Source: Sporosarcina sp. 6E9
Lineage (GTDB): Bacteria > Bacillota > Bacilli > Bacillales_A > Planococcaceae
Assembly (NCBI RefSeq): GCF_017921835.1
Contig: NZ_JAGEMN010000001.1
Location: forward strand, 489,874 to 553,873
Length of the DNA stretch: 64,000 nucleotides
Direction: 5' to 3'
The notes beneath the pieces were generated by a model, which saw only the letters and a program-made list of their open reading frames with translations, was not told the origin of the DNA and did no database searches. The position numbers were made by a program, and so were the translations under genes. Shown here piece after piece: positions 53,443 through 63,825 of the stretch; position 1 is the stretch's first letter; every line of letters begins with the position of its first letter.

Positions 53443-54297
53443 ATGATTTATTTTATTGATGGGCAGTTTACAAAACGTGATGAGTTAAGAATTTCGATTG
53501 ACGACAGAGGCTATTATTTTGGAGATGGCGTATACGAAGTCATTAAAGTTTATAATGATGAATTTTTCACATTGAAAGAACACTTTCAAAGATTGTTCTC
53601 AAGTGCGGCGAAAATAAAATTGACAATTCCTTTTTCCGAACAACAGCTAATCGACGTTGCCAAAGAATTAATAAAGGTTAATAAAATATCGGACGGCCAT
53701 ATTTATATGCAAGTAACGCGCGGCTCTTCACCTAGAACACATCATTTTCCTGATCCAGCGGTGCCTGCTGTCGTAACGGCATATGCGATAGAAGCCCAAA
53801 GACCAGTGGAAGACATGGAAAATGGGGTAGCGGTTAAGTCTGTTGATGATATTCGATGGTTGCGTTGCGATATAAAAAGTTTGAATTTACTGGGAAGCGT
53901 CCTAGCAAAACAAGAAGCGCGTGAAGCTGGTTGTCCAGAAGCGATTCTTCACCGTGATGGACTGGTGACAGAAGGCTCCTCAACAAATATGTTCGGCATA
54001 AAAGATGGTGTCGTCTACACGCACCCTGTATCGAATTTAATCTTAGAAGGCATAACACGTCACGTCGTTCTAGGCTTGTGTAAGGAACTCGATATTCCGG
54101 TGGTAGAAGAGGCTTTTACACTGGACGAAGCATTTGAAATGGATGAATTCTTTTACACATCGACAACGGCGGAAGTCATGCCGGTTACGATCATTGACGG
54201 ACGTGAAATCGGAAACGGTAAACGGGGTTTGATTACTAAAAAATTGCAAGATGCATTTTCTACACAAATACCGAAGCCATTAAAGGGGTTTATCTAA
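53443..54297 (+). CDS. dat: D-amino acid aminotransferase
   Basis: 284 residues, fold-type IV PLP enzyme. DRGYYFGDGVYEVIKVY (21-37) is the class IV start; the PLP Lys is at about 146 in RCDIKSLNLLG; EGSSTNMFGI near 178 and STTAEVMPV near 240 hold the cofactor phosphate. It makes D-glutamate and D-alanine for peptidoglycan. AGAGGAATGG lies upstream of the ATG. Followed after 23 bases by ytnP. Confidence 0.93.
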   Translation: MIYFIDGQFTKRDELRISIDDRGYYFGDGVYEVIKVYNDEFFTLKEHFQRLFSSAAKIKLTIPFSEQQLIDVAKELIKVNKISDGHIYMQVTRGSSPRTHHFPDPAVPAVVTAYAIEAQRPVEDMENGVAVKSVDDIRWLRCDIKSLNLLGSVLAKQEAREAGCPEAILHRDGLVTEGSSTNMFGIKDGVVYTHPVSNLILEGITRHVVLGLCKELDIPVVEEAFTLDEAFEMDEFFYTSTTAEVMPVTIIDGREIGNGKRGLITKKLQDAFSTQIPKPLKGFI

Positions 54298-54320
54298 AAC
54301 AACTATTGGGGGAGAACTAA

Positions 54321-55175
54321 TTGAATGAATTTATTTTCCATGAAATGAAATTGAACTGGTTAAATGGTGGGCTAAACTTTTTAGACGGGGGAACAATGTT
54401 TGGTCCTGTACCTAAAGTTTTGTGGTCGCGCAGATATAATGTGGATGAAAACAACTTGATCGAATTGCGAACGGATCCAATTTTACTTCAATATGAAAAT
54501 AAAAACATTTTAATAGATACTGGTTTGGGGAATGGAAAACTTAATAAGAAAATGAAGCGCAATCTTGGTGTGACTGCTGAATCGCGTGTCGAGGACAACC
54601 TAAGTGAACTCGGTCTTACGCCAAAAGATATTGATATTATACTTATGACGCACTTACATAATGACCACGCAGCAGGGCTGACAAAGTGGGAAAACGACCA
54701 GCTTGTTTCTGTATTTCCTAATGCAATCATTTACACATCTCAAGTAGAATGGGATGAAATGCGAAACCCTAATATTCGTTCTCGAAACACATATTGGAAA
54801 GAGAATTGGGATCCCGTTCAGGAACAAGTTAAAACGTTCGAAAGTAATTTAACAATACTGCCGGGGATTGAAATGATTCATACGGGCGGCCACAGTAACG
54901 GACATTCTGTCATAAAATTAACCCAAAACGATGAAGCGATTCTACATATGGGCGATTTAATGCCGACGCACGCGCATAGTAATCCACTTTGGGTACTGGC
55001 GTATGACGATTATCCAATGGATTCCATTTATGCAAAAGAAAAACTCATGAAGGAAGGACTGGAAGGGAATTACTGGTTCAGTTTCTACCACGATGCAGTT
55101 TACAGACTTGTGAAATGGGACGAGTCCGGCAAAAAAATTGTCGAATGCTTAAAAAAATCGAAGTTTCATGAATAA
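54321..55175 (+). CDS. ytnP: metallo-beta-lactamase-fold lactonase (YtnP)
   Basis: 284 residues. [11 protein letters not shown] near 110-120 is the dinuclear zinc motif (HxHxDH), [11 protein letters not shown] near 190 supplies the third His and [13 protein letters not shown] near 214 the bridging Asp. YtnP of B. subtilis hydrolyses acyl-homoserine lactones and interferes with Streptomyces signalling. TTG start with GGGGGAG 6 bases upstream; the out-of-frame ATG nearby does not give this protein. In line with dat. Confidence 0.9.
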   Translation: MNEFIFHEMKLNWLNGGLNFLDGGTMFGPVPKVLWSRRYNVDENNLIELRTDPILLQYENKNILIDTGLGNGKLNKKMKRNLGVTAESRVEDNLSELGLTPKDIDIILMTHLHNDHAAGLTKWENDQLVSVFPNAIIYTSQVEWDEMRNPNIRSRNTYWKENWDPVQEQVKTFESNLTILPGIEMIHTGGHSNGHSVIKLTQNDEAILHMGDLMPTHAHSNPLWVLAYDDYPMDSIYAKEKLMKEGLEGNYWFSFYHDAVYRLVKWDESGKKIVECLKKSKFHE

Positions 55176-55183
55176 ATAGAACG

Positions 55184-55232
55184 AAAAACCGTTACCTTCT
55201 GGGAAATCCCCGGTGGGTAACGGTTTTCTTTT
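55184..55232 (+). terminator. rho-independent terminator
   Basis: AAAACCGTTACC and GGTAACGGTTTT followed by CTTTTT; lies between convergent ytnP and ytzB. Confidence 0.9.
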
Positions 55233-55546
55233 TATATTTTAGTAAGTTCAACCACAGTGCCTGTTGAGGAATTGGCAGCAAACTCGAATTGTTCAAGCTC
55301 ACCATTTTTGATGCGGGAGATGCCCCCGCGGTAAACAGTCATTTTAATCACGTTATTTTGAAATGGTTCAGGTTTCATAACAATCCATGAGCCATCAATC
55401 GGGCCTTCTTCTTTAAAAGAGTCTTTAATTGTTTTTAATACGGAATCAGCAGGAACATTCGGATCGACACGGTCAATAACCTTACCAACGACAACACCAG
55501 CTGCGATGCCTGTTAAAATGCCAGCTAGAAAATCTTTAAATTTCAT
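55232..55546 (-). CDS. ytzB: small PepSY-like protein (YtzB)
   Basis: 104 residues. One N-terminal helix (DFLAGILTGIAAGVVVGKVI) would anchor it; the rest is a PepSY-like domain ending in TGTVVELTKI. The position next to ytoP matches ytzB of B. subtilis. Function unknown. GGAGGG lies 8 bases before the ATG. Confidence 0.8.
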   Translation of the reverse strand: MKFKDFLAGILTGIAAGVVVGKVIDRVDPNVPADSVLKTIKDSFKEEGPIDGSWIVMKPEPFQNNVIKMTVYRGGISRIKNGELEQFEFAANSSTGTVVELTKI

Positions 55547-55741
55547 AGGATTACCCTCCCAATAAGTCTTTGCTTTAGTGTATCACAAATTATACGGAAA
55601 TCTTTAATAATAGTTGAATTGCAAAAAAATATTTCGGTTCCCTAAATTTTAGATGGAATATTTCTGAATAATCGTCTACACTGAATAGTGTACATATTTA
55701 AGGGCGGCACTACTTTTACTGAAAAAATGGGGGTATTGTTA

Positions 55742-56815
55742 ATGAAAAGCGAAACTTTAAAAATGTTTAAAACACTAACCGAACTACCGGGTGCTCCAGG
55801 TAACGAACATGCGGTGCGCAACTATATGCGAGAAGAACTTACGAAGTACTCAGATGAAATTGTTCAAGACAATCTTGGAGGCATATTCGGGGTTAGAAAA
55901 GGTTCCGAAAATAGTCCGCGTATCATGGTTGCTGGGCATATGGACGAGGTTGGCTTCATGGTAAGTGGCATTACAGACAACGGCATGATTCGATTTCAAA
56001 CGCTTGGCGGCTGGTGGAGCCAAGTACTACTCGCACAACGTGTAGAAATCATTACGGATAATGGACCGGTCATCGGCGTTATTGGATCGATTCCACCACA
56101 TTTACTCAGTGATGAAATTCGTAATAAACCAATGGATATAAAAAACATGTTGATTGATATAGGCGCTGACGATAAAGAAGATGCGAAAAAAATCGGCATT
56201 CGACCAGGTCAGCAAATTGTCCCAATTTGTCCGTTCACACCCATGGCAAACGATAAGAAAATTCTCGCAAAAGCATGGGATAATCGCTACGGCTGCGGTC
56301 TATCGATTGAATTGTTGAAAGAAGTTCACGGGAATGAATTACCGAACACATTATATTCCGGCGCAAACGTTTTAGAAGAAGTGGGACTTCGTGGTGCACA
56401 AGCGGCAGCAACGATGATTGATCCTGATTTATTCTTTGCGCTTGATGCAAGTCCTGCAAATGACGCATCCGGTGATAAAAATGAATTTGGCCAACTAGGT
56501 AAAGGGACACTTTTACGTATTATGGACCGGTCAATGGTTACACATCGTGGAATGCGAGAATTCATACTTGATACTGCTGAGACACATAATATTCCTTATC
56601 AGTACTTTATCTCGCAAGGGGGAACTGACGCAGGGCGCGTACACATGGCCAATGAAGGGGTTCCAAGTGCTGTTATCGGTATTTGTTCCCGCTATATTCA
56701 CACAGCGGCTTCCATCATCCATACAGACGACTATGCTGCAGCGAAAGAGTTACTTGTTAAACTGGTAACAACATGCGATAAAACGACACTTGAGACAATC
56801 AAAAGTAACGTGTAA
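55742..56815 (+). CDS. ytoP: M42-family glutamyl aminopeptidase (YtoP)
   Basis: 357 residues. [12 protein letters not shown] near 62 (first metal His and Asp), [15 protein letters not shown] near 180, [14 protein letters not shown] near 213 (catalytic Glu-Glu) and [10 protein letters not shown] near 236 are M42 motifs. A cytosolic dodecameric aminopeptidase is expected. GGGGG 9 bases upstream supports ATG 55742; the frame opens 18 codons earlier without a ribosome site. Confidence 0.92.
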   Translation: MKSETLKMFKTLTELPGAPGNEHAVRNYMREELTKYSDEIVQDNLGGIFGVRKGSENSPRIMVAGHMDEVGFMVSGITDNGMIRFQTLGGWWSQVLLAQRVEIITDNGPVIGVIGSIPPHLLSDEIRNKPMDIKNMLIDIGADDKEDAKKIGIRPGQQIVPICPFTPMANDKKILAKAWDNRYGCGLSIELLKEVHGNELPNTLYSGANVLEEVGLRGAQAAATMIDPDLFFALDASPANDASGDKNEFGQLGKGTLLRIMDRSMVTHRGMREFILDTAETHNIPYQYFISQGGTDAGRVHMANEGVPSAVIGICSRYIHTAASIIHTDDYAAAKELLVKLVTTCDKTTLETIKSNV

Positions 56816-56823
56816 TTCGGATG

Positions 56824-56850
56824 CCGTCTTGCACGTCGCGTGCAAGACGG
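56824..56850 (+). terminator. hairpin after ytoP
   Basis: CCGTCTTGCACG and CGTGCAAGACGG form a perfect 12-bp stem with a 3-nt loop, then ATTTTAC. The tail is short, so termination may be partial. Confidence 0.65.
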
Positions 56851-56882
56851 ATTTTACAATCAAGTGAAGGTGTGAAAATGAA

Positions 56883-57413
56883 ATGGACTTTATAATCGGA
56901 ACAACAAATAAAGCTAAACTGCAAGCATGTGAAGAAGTACTGAAAGCGTACTATCCACAATCGAAAATAACTGGCAGAAGTGTCAGTTCAGATGTCCCAG
57001 ATCAACCCTATGGTGATGAAGAAACGCAAGAAGGGGCGTTGAACCGGGCCAGAAAAGCCAGTGGTTTTGGACGAAATGCTGTTGGCATCGGTTTAGAAGG
57101 CGGCGTTCGATTACTCAACGACAAGCTATACATATGCAATTGGGGTGCGTTACATCTACCAGACGGAAATCAATTCACAGCAGGCGGCGCACAAATTCTA
57201 TTGCCGGATGACCTTGCAAGGGAAGTTCAAAACGGGAAAGAACTCGGACCCGTCGTGGATCAATATTTTAGTAAGAAAAATGTTCGTCATAATGAAGGGG
57301 CAATCGGTATATTGACGAATGGTGCAGTTAGTAGAACTGAGCTTTTTGCCCACGTTTTACATCTGTTAATCGGACAATGGCAATATTCGACTGGAATAGA
57401 ACAAACGAAGTAG
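56883..57413 (+). CDS. non-canonical purine NTP phosphatase (DUF84/YjjX family)
   Basis: 176 residues. IIGTTNKAKLQACEEVLKAY at the N-terminus matches the ITPase-like fold; SDVPDQPYGDEETQEGALNR near 40 and VGIGLEGGV near 67 are DUF84 hallmarks, with Glu and Asp ligands for Mg2+. YjjX hydrolyses ITP and XTP. AGGTG lies about 10 bases upstream of the ATG. It follows ytoP by 67 bases. Confidence 0.85.
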   Translation: MDFIIGTTNKAKLQACEEVLKAYYPQSKITGRSVSSDVPDQPYGDEETQEGALNRARKASGFGRNAVGIGLEGGVRLLNDKLYICNWGALHLPDGNQFTAGGAQILLPDDLAREVQNGKELGPVVDQYFSKKNVRHNEGAIGILTNGAVSRTELFAHVLHLLIGQWQYSTGIEQTK

Positions 57414-57498
57414 TTCTTGCGTACAGTCTAAAGGGTTGCAAGTACAACGAAAGAACCTTAAAATAAGAACAAACCTTATACAGATTGGAGAATATCGA

Positions 57499-58005
57499 AT
57501 GTTCCGCTCATGGAAATTCAAAATCCTTGTAATCATATCAGTATTATTACTTACAGCATGTGGTAAATCCTTAGAAGACAGAGTCGGTGAAGGATTGAGA
57601 TCTGCTGAAAAAGTATTTTATGAAAACAATAAATTTGCAAACGAGGAAATCGATGGCGTAAAATTTTACAGACCTAGTAGCTTTGCGATAAAAGAAGGTT
57701 CAGATTCACAAAACATCATTTTTACGTCTAAAAACGATACCTTTATCTTGTTCAATAATCCAAATGAAGAGAAAGATAGTCACCTTTTTTATGATTTATT
57801 GAAAGCCGATGAAACAAAAAAGATTATTAAAGAGAAGTCATTTACAGAAGGCGACACATTTGGTTTTGCAGCAGTGATTGAAAATGACGAGACTGTCGAA
57901 CTTATAACGAGTGTTGGTGGTTCGAAAATCACAACACTTTCGACTAAAAAGGACATTGAGAATCATTTATCAGTTATGATGGAAATCTTGCGTTCTATTC
58001 AGTAA
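57499..58005 (+). CDS. putative lipoprotein
   Basis: 168 residues. The N-terminus MFRSWKFKILVIISVLLLTA ends at Cys21 in the lipobox LLTAC, so it should be lipid-modified. The mature part is charged and has no family that I recognise. GGAG lies 9 bases before ATG 57499; upstream in-frame codons would hide the signal peptide. It lies between the DUF84 gene and ytpQ, where B. subtilis has the thioredoxin-like ytpP; this product lacks CxxC and is not that protein. Confidence 0.75.
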   Translation: MFRSWKFKILVIISVLLLTACGKSLEDRVGEGLRSAEKVFYENNKFANEEIDGVKFYRPSSFAIKEGSDSQNIIFTSKNDTFILFNNPNEEKDSHLFYDLLKADETKKIIKEKSFTEGDTFGFAAVIENDETVELITSVGGSKITTLSTKKDIENHLSVMMEILRSIQ

Positions 58006-58025
58006 AACTTATAACAAAAAAATAA

Positions 58026-58066
58026 CGAACGGTATGCCGGGGTATTTACGGAAACCGTTCTTTTTA
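58026..58066 (+). terminator. rho-independent terminator
   Basis: GAACGGT...ACCGTTC stem followed by TTTTT. Confidence 0.75.
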
Positions 58067-58083
58067 ATGGAGGCTCTTAAATA

Positions 58084-58896
58084 ATGAAATCGAATGAACT
58101 TGTAAACATTCTGAAAAAACGTCTGCCTTCAGAGAACTTCGTGTGGAAATTTGATGCGAAGGCAGATAGAGTTCGTCTTGATCATAAAGTCTTAAACAAA
58201 GGGATGGATATTTCATTGCCCGAGATTTTATCGAGGTATACAGAGAAAAAAGACGTTGCAATAGATGAAATCGTTTATACGATTGAAGCGACATTCCAAG
58301 CGATGGAACTTGAACATGCTGAAGGCTTTAATGCTGATCGCCCGATTTACCCAGTCATTAGATCTACTTCATTTCCAGAGGAAACAGCCGAAGGAAAACG
58401 GTTTATCATGAAAGACCATACGGCTGAAACTAGAATTTATTATGCATTGGATTTAGGAAAAACATATCGCCTAATAGATGAAGGAATGCTGGAAGCGCTT
58501 GGTCAATCCGCAAATGAACTAATGGAGGCGGCGCTTTTCCGCGTAAGATCATTACCGACAGCTATGAAAAAAGATGAAGTCGATGGCAATAGTTATTACT
58601 TCATTAACAATAACGATGGGTACGATGCAAGCCGTATCTTGAATAGCGCATTCCTAAAAGAAATGGAAGAGAAAATCCAAGGTGATATGACTGTTTCAGT
58701 CCCGCATCAGGATGTCCTAATTATTGGTGATATTCGAAATAAAACAGGTTATGATGTTCTTGCGCAAATGACGATGCATTTCTTTACCAAAGGAACTGTT
58801 CCTGTTACATCACTATCGTTTATATATGAAAACGGACAATTAGAGCCTATTTTTATCATGGCGAAAAATCGTGTTACACGAAAGAAAGGAAAATAA
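58084..58896 (+). CDS. ytpQ: DUF1444 protein YtpQ
   Basis: 270 residues, soluble. [12 protein letters not shown] near 90 and [20 protein letters not shown] near 115 are typical of the DUF1444/YtpQ family, whose function is unknown. GGAGG precedes the ATG by about 10 bases. The ytpR gene starts 5 bases after its stop, which fits the conserved ytpQ-ytpR pair. Confidence 0.88.
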   Translation: MKSNELVNILKKRLPSENFVWKFDAKADRVRLDHKVLNKGMDISLPEILSRYTEKKDVAIDEIVYTIEATFQAMELEHAEGFNADRPIYPVIRSTSFPEETAEGKRFIMKDHTAETRIYYALDLGKTYRLIDEGMLEALGQSANELMEAALFRVRSLPTAMKKDEVDGNSYYFINNNDGYDASRILNSAFLKEMEEKIQGDMTVSVPHQDVLIIGDIRNKTGYDVLAQMTMHFFTKGTVPVTSLSFIYENGQLEPIFIMAKNRVTRKKGK

Positions 58897-58900
58897 TAAA

Positions 58901-59506
58901 ATGAATATTTTTTACAATGAAAAAGGTGTTGGGGATGTATTATTGGCCCAGCTGGAATTAGAAAAACCAAAAGAGACAATGAGTGAAAGTATCGGTGATA
59001 TTACCGTGATTAAAAATGTAGAAACACAGCAAATCGTGGCTTTTAATCTATTCAATGCTTCGAAATATGTAGCGGTGGAAGCTAACGGTGAAGTTGAATT
59101 AACGGAAGAGTTGATCGAGAAAGTTCAACTTGCGCTACGAGAGAATAGTGTGGAATTGGAACTCGATGTCGATCTATCGCCAAAGTTTGTTATCGGCCAC
59201 GTTATTAAAAAAGATAAGCACCCCAATGCAGACAGACTAAATGTATGTAAGGTAGACGTTGGAAACGAAACGCTACAAATCGTTTGCGGTGCAGCAAATG
59301 TAGAGGCTAATCAAAAAGTAGTCGTTGCCAAAGTAGGAGCGGTTATGCCTTCCGGATTAGTCATCAAAGATGCTGAGCTTCGCGGAGTTCCGTCCTCTGG
59401 AATGATTTGTTCTGCATCTGAATTAGCCTTGCCCGATGCTGAGGAAGGTGCAGGGATACTAGTTTTAGATGAAAATAGTGTTGTTGGACAGCCATATATC
59501 AAGTAA
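58901..59506 (+). CDS. ytpR: tRNA-binding-domain protein YtpR
   Basis: 201 residues. The second half (about 95-200) is an EMAP II/PheT-type OB-fold: [53 protein letters not shown]. This matches the N-terminal domain of bacterial PheT. A role in tRNA or chaperone interactions has been proposed for stand-alone versions. AAAGGA precedes the ATG by 10 bases. Confidence 0.9.
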   Translation: MNIFYNEKGVGDVLLAQLELEKPKETMSESIGDITVIKNVETQQIVAFNLFNASKYVAVEANGEVELTEELIEKVQLALRENSVELELDVDLSPKFVIGHVIKKDKHPNADRLNVCKVDVGNETLQIVCGAANVEANQKVVVAKVGAVMPSGLVIKDAELRGVPSSGMICSASELALPDAEEGAGILVLDENSVVGQPYIK

Positions 59507-59507
59507 C

Positions 59508-59546
59508 AAATAAGAAAACGTGCCTTCTGGTACGTTTTTCTTATTT
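59508..59546 (+). terminator. rho-independent terminator
   Basis: AAATAAGAAAACGTGCC-TTCT-GGTACGTTTTTCTTATTTT. Confidence 0.9.
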
Positions 59547-59617
59547 TAGTATAAAATTTGATTTAAGCTTTGTTAAACTGCTAAAATAGACTAATCGACA
59601 TGAAATGAGTGATTTGT

Positions 59618-62248
59618 TTGAGTTGGTTTAAAAGAATTATAGACCGATTAGTTACTGAAAAAGATGAAGATAGCGAAGAGGCATTCAACGAAAATGCTGA
59701 AAATGCTAACGCTACTGTAAAACAGGAAGTAAAAGAACGTCCAACATTTCGTTTTCCAATCATTACAGATGCAGAGATTTATGGTTGGGACGAAGACGAA
59801 GCGACTACACAAATTGAAAAAACCAAAAATGTACCAGAAAAAACAAATGAAACGATTGATGAATTTGAAACGGTTCCATTGTATCAAAACGAAAGATGGC
59901 CTGGAAGAGATGTTACGACGAATATTCATAGGGCAAGAAAACAAACGGAAAAAAAGCGTACGATTGAAACAGAAACAATCGATATTCCTATAGAAAGTAA
60001 ACCGTCAATTAAGTCGACGCGGAGTTTCAATCCAACGCATGTACCATCACCGATATATGGCTTTTCAAATCGCAAACCGACTGTAGGATTTAAAAAAGAA
60101 GTCGAAATCGTTGAGGAAAAATCAAAAATTACCACTGAACCCAAAAAGCCAATGGAAGACGAATTGACCTTACAAAATTTAGATGTATCTACTATAGAAG
60201 ATAAACAGACTTTTTTAGATTCTAATCAAGATGCTATATTAGAAACGGAAGCAACAGTAGAAGAATCATATGAAGAAGAAACGAATCAAATTAATGAAGA
60301 AATCAAATCTGACCCTGAGCCTGTAGAAAATAAATTCACCTTGGACACTACCGATGTAGCTACTTCAGTAGAGAAACAACATCAAGATTCTATGGAATTC
60401 AGCGGTATTGAAGAAGATGCGCACTTTATTGATACTGAAAAAGAAGCCATCGTTGAAGAGGAAGTCGAACTTTCGCTGGACAAACCAGATGAATCCAATA
60501 AAGTAGATACACAACCCATTTTAGAGTCGACCCAAGAGTCTATTTTGGAACCAGAAATAAAGACTGAAGATTCTACAGCGCAAGAAACAAACTTTATTGA
60601 TAATGAACCGGAACCGATTATCGATTCGATTGACGAGATTGAACAACAGCCAGAGATTATTGAAGAGAAAAGAGAACGCATCGTTCCGTTTAATGTACTT
60701 ATGTTGAAAAGTGATAAAGCTAAGTTATCTACTAAACAATCAGTCCAGATCAATAAAGAACCAGAAGTTACAAAACCAGAAATTGTTGAAAAAGCAATTG
60801 AAAATCATTCAGAAAGCGTTGCTGAAGAACATTATGTGTTTCCATCGCCGCAATTATTAATCGCGCCGGAATTACAAATCGAAGACACGGATTGGCTAGA
60901 ATCCCAATCTGGTAAACTCGAAGAGTCATTGTCCCATTTCGGCGTTAAGGCCACAGTGATTGATGCCGTTCAAGGGCCTACAGTAACTCGTTTTGAATTG
61001 ACGGTAGGGCAGGGGACCAAAGTTAGCCGCGTTCGAAATTTGACGGATGACTTGAAACTAACATTAGCTGCCAAAGAAATACGCATTCAAGCGCCGATTC
61101 CTGGTAAAAGTTCAATCGGCATAGAAATACCGAATCGGAATACGAGACCGGTTCGAATATCAGAAGTGATTAAATCCGAAGAATTTCGAACTTCAACTTC
61201 ACCGCTCGAGGCTGTTCTAGGCCTCGGTTTAACTGGCGAGCCTGTAACACTTGATTTGCGAAAAATGCCTCATGGATTAATTGCCGGAGCTACAGGTTCT
61301 GGTAAATCCGTGTGCATAAATTCGCTTCTTGTAAGTCTTCTTTATAAGGCGAAGCCTTCGGACTTGAAAATGATGCTTATCGATCCGAAAATGGTAGAGT
61401 TGGCGCCATTTAATGGCATACCGCATCTGATTAGTCCTGTTATTACAGATGTGAAAGCGGCGACGGCTGCATTGAAGTGGGCAGTTACTGAAATGGAAAG
61501 ACGTTATGAATTACTTGCGCATATGGGCGTTCGCGATATTGAACGCTATAACAAAGTTGTCGAGGAAAATAAGCAGTATTCATTGAAAATGCCTTATCTT
61601 TTAATCGTCATCGATGAACTTTCGGATCTGATGATGATGTCGCCTGCTGACGTGGAAGTGTCAATTATTCGAATCGCTCAAAAAGCGCGTGCTTGCGGCA
61701 TTCATTTGATCATCGCTACCCAACGTCCGTCTGTCGATGTAATTACGGGTACGATTAAAGCCAATATACCGACGCGAATTGCATTTTCAGTTTCATCGCA
61801 GGTTGACTCTAGAACAATTATCGATACAATAGGTGCAGAGCGCCTTCTAGGTAAAGGGGATATGTTGTATCTAGGAAATGGTCAATCAGCCTCTGTTCGT
61901 CTGCAGGGGACATTTGTAACGGATGACGAGATTGAACGTATAATAGAACACGTTCAACGTGAAGCATCGCCTGAATATTTGTTTGGGCAAGAAGAGTTGT
62001 TGAAAACAGCGGTGGAAGAAGAGGAAACGGATCCTTTATTTGAGGAGGCTTGTTTATTTATTTATGAACAAGGAAGTGCCTCTACGTCACTCTTGCAACG
62101 TAATTTCAGTATTGGTTATAACAGGGCTGCAAGATTGATGGACAGCATTGAAAAGCATGGTTTCATATCTGAGCAAAGAGGAAGTCGCGCGCGTGATGTC
62201 TTCATTACGGAAACTGATTTGGAACGGCTTTCGGATGTTACTTTTTAA
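59618..62248 (+). CDS. sftA: soluble FtsK/SpoIIIE-family DNA translocase SftA
   Basis: 876 residues. No membrane helices, unlike FtsK/SpoIIIE. Residues 1-400 are an acidic, Glu/Thr-rich, apparently disordered linker with a degenerate internal duplication. The motor follows: Walker A GATGSGKSV (about 557-565), Walker B LLIVIDELSDLMMM, then a C-terminal winged-helix gamma domain (about 805-870) that reads SRS/KOPS-like DNA. SftA moves trapped chromosome out of the septum at division. TTG 59618 gives the usual MSWFKR start; GAGTGAT lies 5 bases upstream. A GTG three codons earlier is possible. Confidence 0.92.
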   Translation: MSWFKRIIDRLVTEKDEDSEEAFNENAENANATVKQEVKERPTFRFPIITDAEIYGWDEDEATTQIEKTKNVPEKTNETIDEFETVPLYQNERWPGRDVTTNIHRARKQTEKKRTIETETIDIPIESKPSIKSTRSFNPTHVPSPIYGFSNRKPTVGFKKEVEIVEEKSKITTEPKKPMEDELTLQNLDVSTIEDKQTFLDSNQDAILETEATVEESYEEETNQINEEIKSDPEPVENKFTLDTTDVATSVEKQHQDSMEFSGIEEDAHFIDTEKEAIVEEEVELSLDKPDESNKVDTQPILESTQESILEPEIKTEDSTAQETNFIDNEPEPIIDSIDEIEQQPEIIEEKRERIVPFNVLMLKSDKAKLSTKQSVQINKEPEVTKPEIVEKAIENHSESVAEEHYVFPSPQLLIAPELQIEDTDWLESQSGKLEESLSHFGVKATVIDAVQGPTVTRFELTVGQGTKVSRVRNLTDDLKLTLAAKEIRIQAPIPGKSSIGIEIPNRNTRPVRISEVIKSEEFRTSTSPLEAVLGLGLTGEPVTLDLRKMPHGLIAGATGSGKSVCINSLLVSLLYKAKPSDLKMMLIDPKMVELAPFNGIPHLISPVITDVKAATAALKWAVTEMERRYELLAHMGVRDIERYNKVVEENKQYSLKMPYLLIVIDELSDLMMMSPADVEVSIIRIAQKARACGIHLIIATQRPSVDVITGTIKANIPTRIAFSVSSQVDSRTIIDTIGAERLLGKGDMLYLGNGQSASVRLQGTFVTDDEIERIIEHVQREASPEYLFGQEELLKTAVEEEETDPLFEEACLFIYEQGSASTSLLQRNFSIGYNRAARLMDSIEKHGFISEQRGSRARDVFITETDLERLSDVTF

Positions 62249-62353
62249 AGAATATATTAAACCAACCTATATATATTGTGCATAATTTACAGGTGAAACG
62301 GGAATAATTAAACGAGTATAAAGGGTACCAAAAAGGTCCCAGGAGGTTACCAT

Positions 62354-63664
62354 ATGACATTGTTTCATTTTATTGGAATTAAAGGATCCGGCATGAGTTC
62401 ACTTGCTCAAATCCTTCATGATTCCGCTCATAAAGTACAAGGTTCCGATGTGGAAAAGTATTTTTTTACAGAGGATGCTTTGCATGAGAGAAATATACCG
62501 ATTTATCCATTTGATGAAAATAATATAAAAGAAGGCATGACAGTTATTGCGGGGAATGCTTTTCCCGATAGTCATCCCGAAATTGAAAAAGCACATGAAC
62601 TTGGTCTTGAAGTTGTACGCTATCATGATTTTCTCGGAGATTATATGCAAAAGTTTGTTTCGATTGCAGTTACGGGTTCACATGGGAAAACGTCAACGAC
62701 AGGACTCCTTGCACATGTCATTTCTGGTCACGCACCGACTTCATACCTAATTGGGGACGGAACGGGTAAAGGATTGGAAGATGCTGAGTACTTTACATTT
62801 GAAGCTTGTGAATATAAGCGCCATTTTTTAGCCTATAATCCGGACTATGCAATTATGACAAATATTGACTTTGACCATCCTGATTATTTTAAAAATCTTG
62901 ATGACGTCCTTGATGCTTTTGGCGATATGGCTTTACGTGTGAAAAAAGCAATTATTGCATGCGGGGATGATAACCACTTACAGGAAATCCAAGCAAGTGT
63001 ACCCGTTGTATATTATGGTTTCGACGAGTCAAATGATTTTGCAGCGAAGAATATCGTTAAAAATTCAGAGGGGTGCACATTTGATGTTTACGTGCGAAGT
63101 GAATTGTATTATACATTCACAATCCCGTTGACAGGGGACCATGCTATCTTAAATGCGCTTGGCGTAATTGCATTATGTCATTATGAAGGAATTCCAGCTT
63201 CTGTCATTCAAGAGAGACTTTCGACTTTTCATGGTGTGAAAAGAAGATTTACTGTAATGGAAAGTAAAGGCCGCGTAATTATCGATGATTATGCACATCA
63301 CCCAACTGAAATTAAAGCGACTTTGCAATCTGCTAAACAGAAATACCCGAACAAAGAAATTGTCGCCATTTTTCAGCCGCATACATTTACTCGTACCGCA
63401 GCACTCTTAGACGAATTTGCGCATAGTTTAGAAACGTCCGACCACATTTATTTATGTGATATTTTCAGTTCGGCTCGTGAAAAAACAGGCGAGATATCAA
63501 TCAATGAATTACTTGAAAAGCTACCGGGTGCAAAACATTTGGAACTAGAAAACATCGTGGAGCTAGAACAACACGGTAATGCAGTTTACTTATTCATGGG
63601 TGCCGGAGACGTTCAAAAATATTTAAATGCATTTAAAGAAATAGTTAGTGAAGAGACAGCTTGA
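62354..63664 (+). CDS. murC: UDP-N-acetylmuramate--L-alanine ligase
   Basis: 436 residues, three Mur-ligase domains: UDP-binding [13 protein letters not shown] (6-18), the central ATPase with TGSHGKTST (106-114) and [10 protein letters not shown] near 150, and the C-terminal domain with [10 protein letters not shown] near 315. It adds L-Ala to UDP-MurNAc, the first amino acid of the peptidoglycan stem. AGGAGG precedes the ATG. Confidence 0.96.
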   Translation: MTLFHFIGIKGSGMSSLAQILHDSAHKVQGSDVEKYFFTEDALHERNIPIYPFDENNIKEGMTVIAGNAFPDSHPEIEKAHELGLEVVRYHDFLGDYMQKFVSIAVTGSHGKTSTTGLLAHVISGHAPTSYLIGDGTGKGLEDAEYFTFEACEYKRHFLAYNPDYAIMTNIDFDHPDYFKNLDDVLDAFGDMALRVKKAIIACGDDNHLQEIQASVPVVYYGFDESNDFAAKNIVKNSEGCTFDVYVRSELYYTFTIPLTGDHAILNALGVIALCHYEGIPASVIQERLSTFHGVKRRFTVMESKGRVIIDDYAHHPTEIKATLQSAKQKYPNKEIVAIFQPHTFTRTAALLDEFAHSLETSDHIYLCDIFSSAREKTGEISINELLEKLPGAKHLELENIVELEQHGNAVYLFMGAGDVQKYLNAFKEIVSEETA

Positions 63665-63688
63665 TCTTTCTGATCAAGCTGTTTTTTT
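63656..63688 (+). terminator. rho-independent terminator
   Basis: ACAGCTTGATC-TTTCT-GATCAAGCTGT and T7; the stem starts within the last murC codons. Confidence 0.93.
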
Positions 63689-63760
63689 AAAAAATCAATA
63701 GGATTATTATTAAATTAAAGGGTTATCATGGAGAATGTCGAAAGTATACTATGTCATAAC

Positions 63761-63786
63761 GTTTAATCCCCGGGGAAGTAGGGTAA
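63761..63786 (+). promoter_or_regulatory. sigma-B promoter of ytxG
   Basis: GTTTAA (63761-63766), 14-bp spacer, GGGTAA (63781-63786). The B. subtilis ytxGHJ operon is likewise a general-stress unit. Confidence 0.75.
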
Positions 63787-63825
63787 AACAACACTATGAT
63801 TAAATAATATTAAGGAGGACATGCC

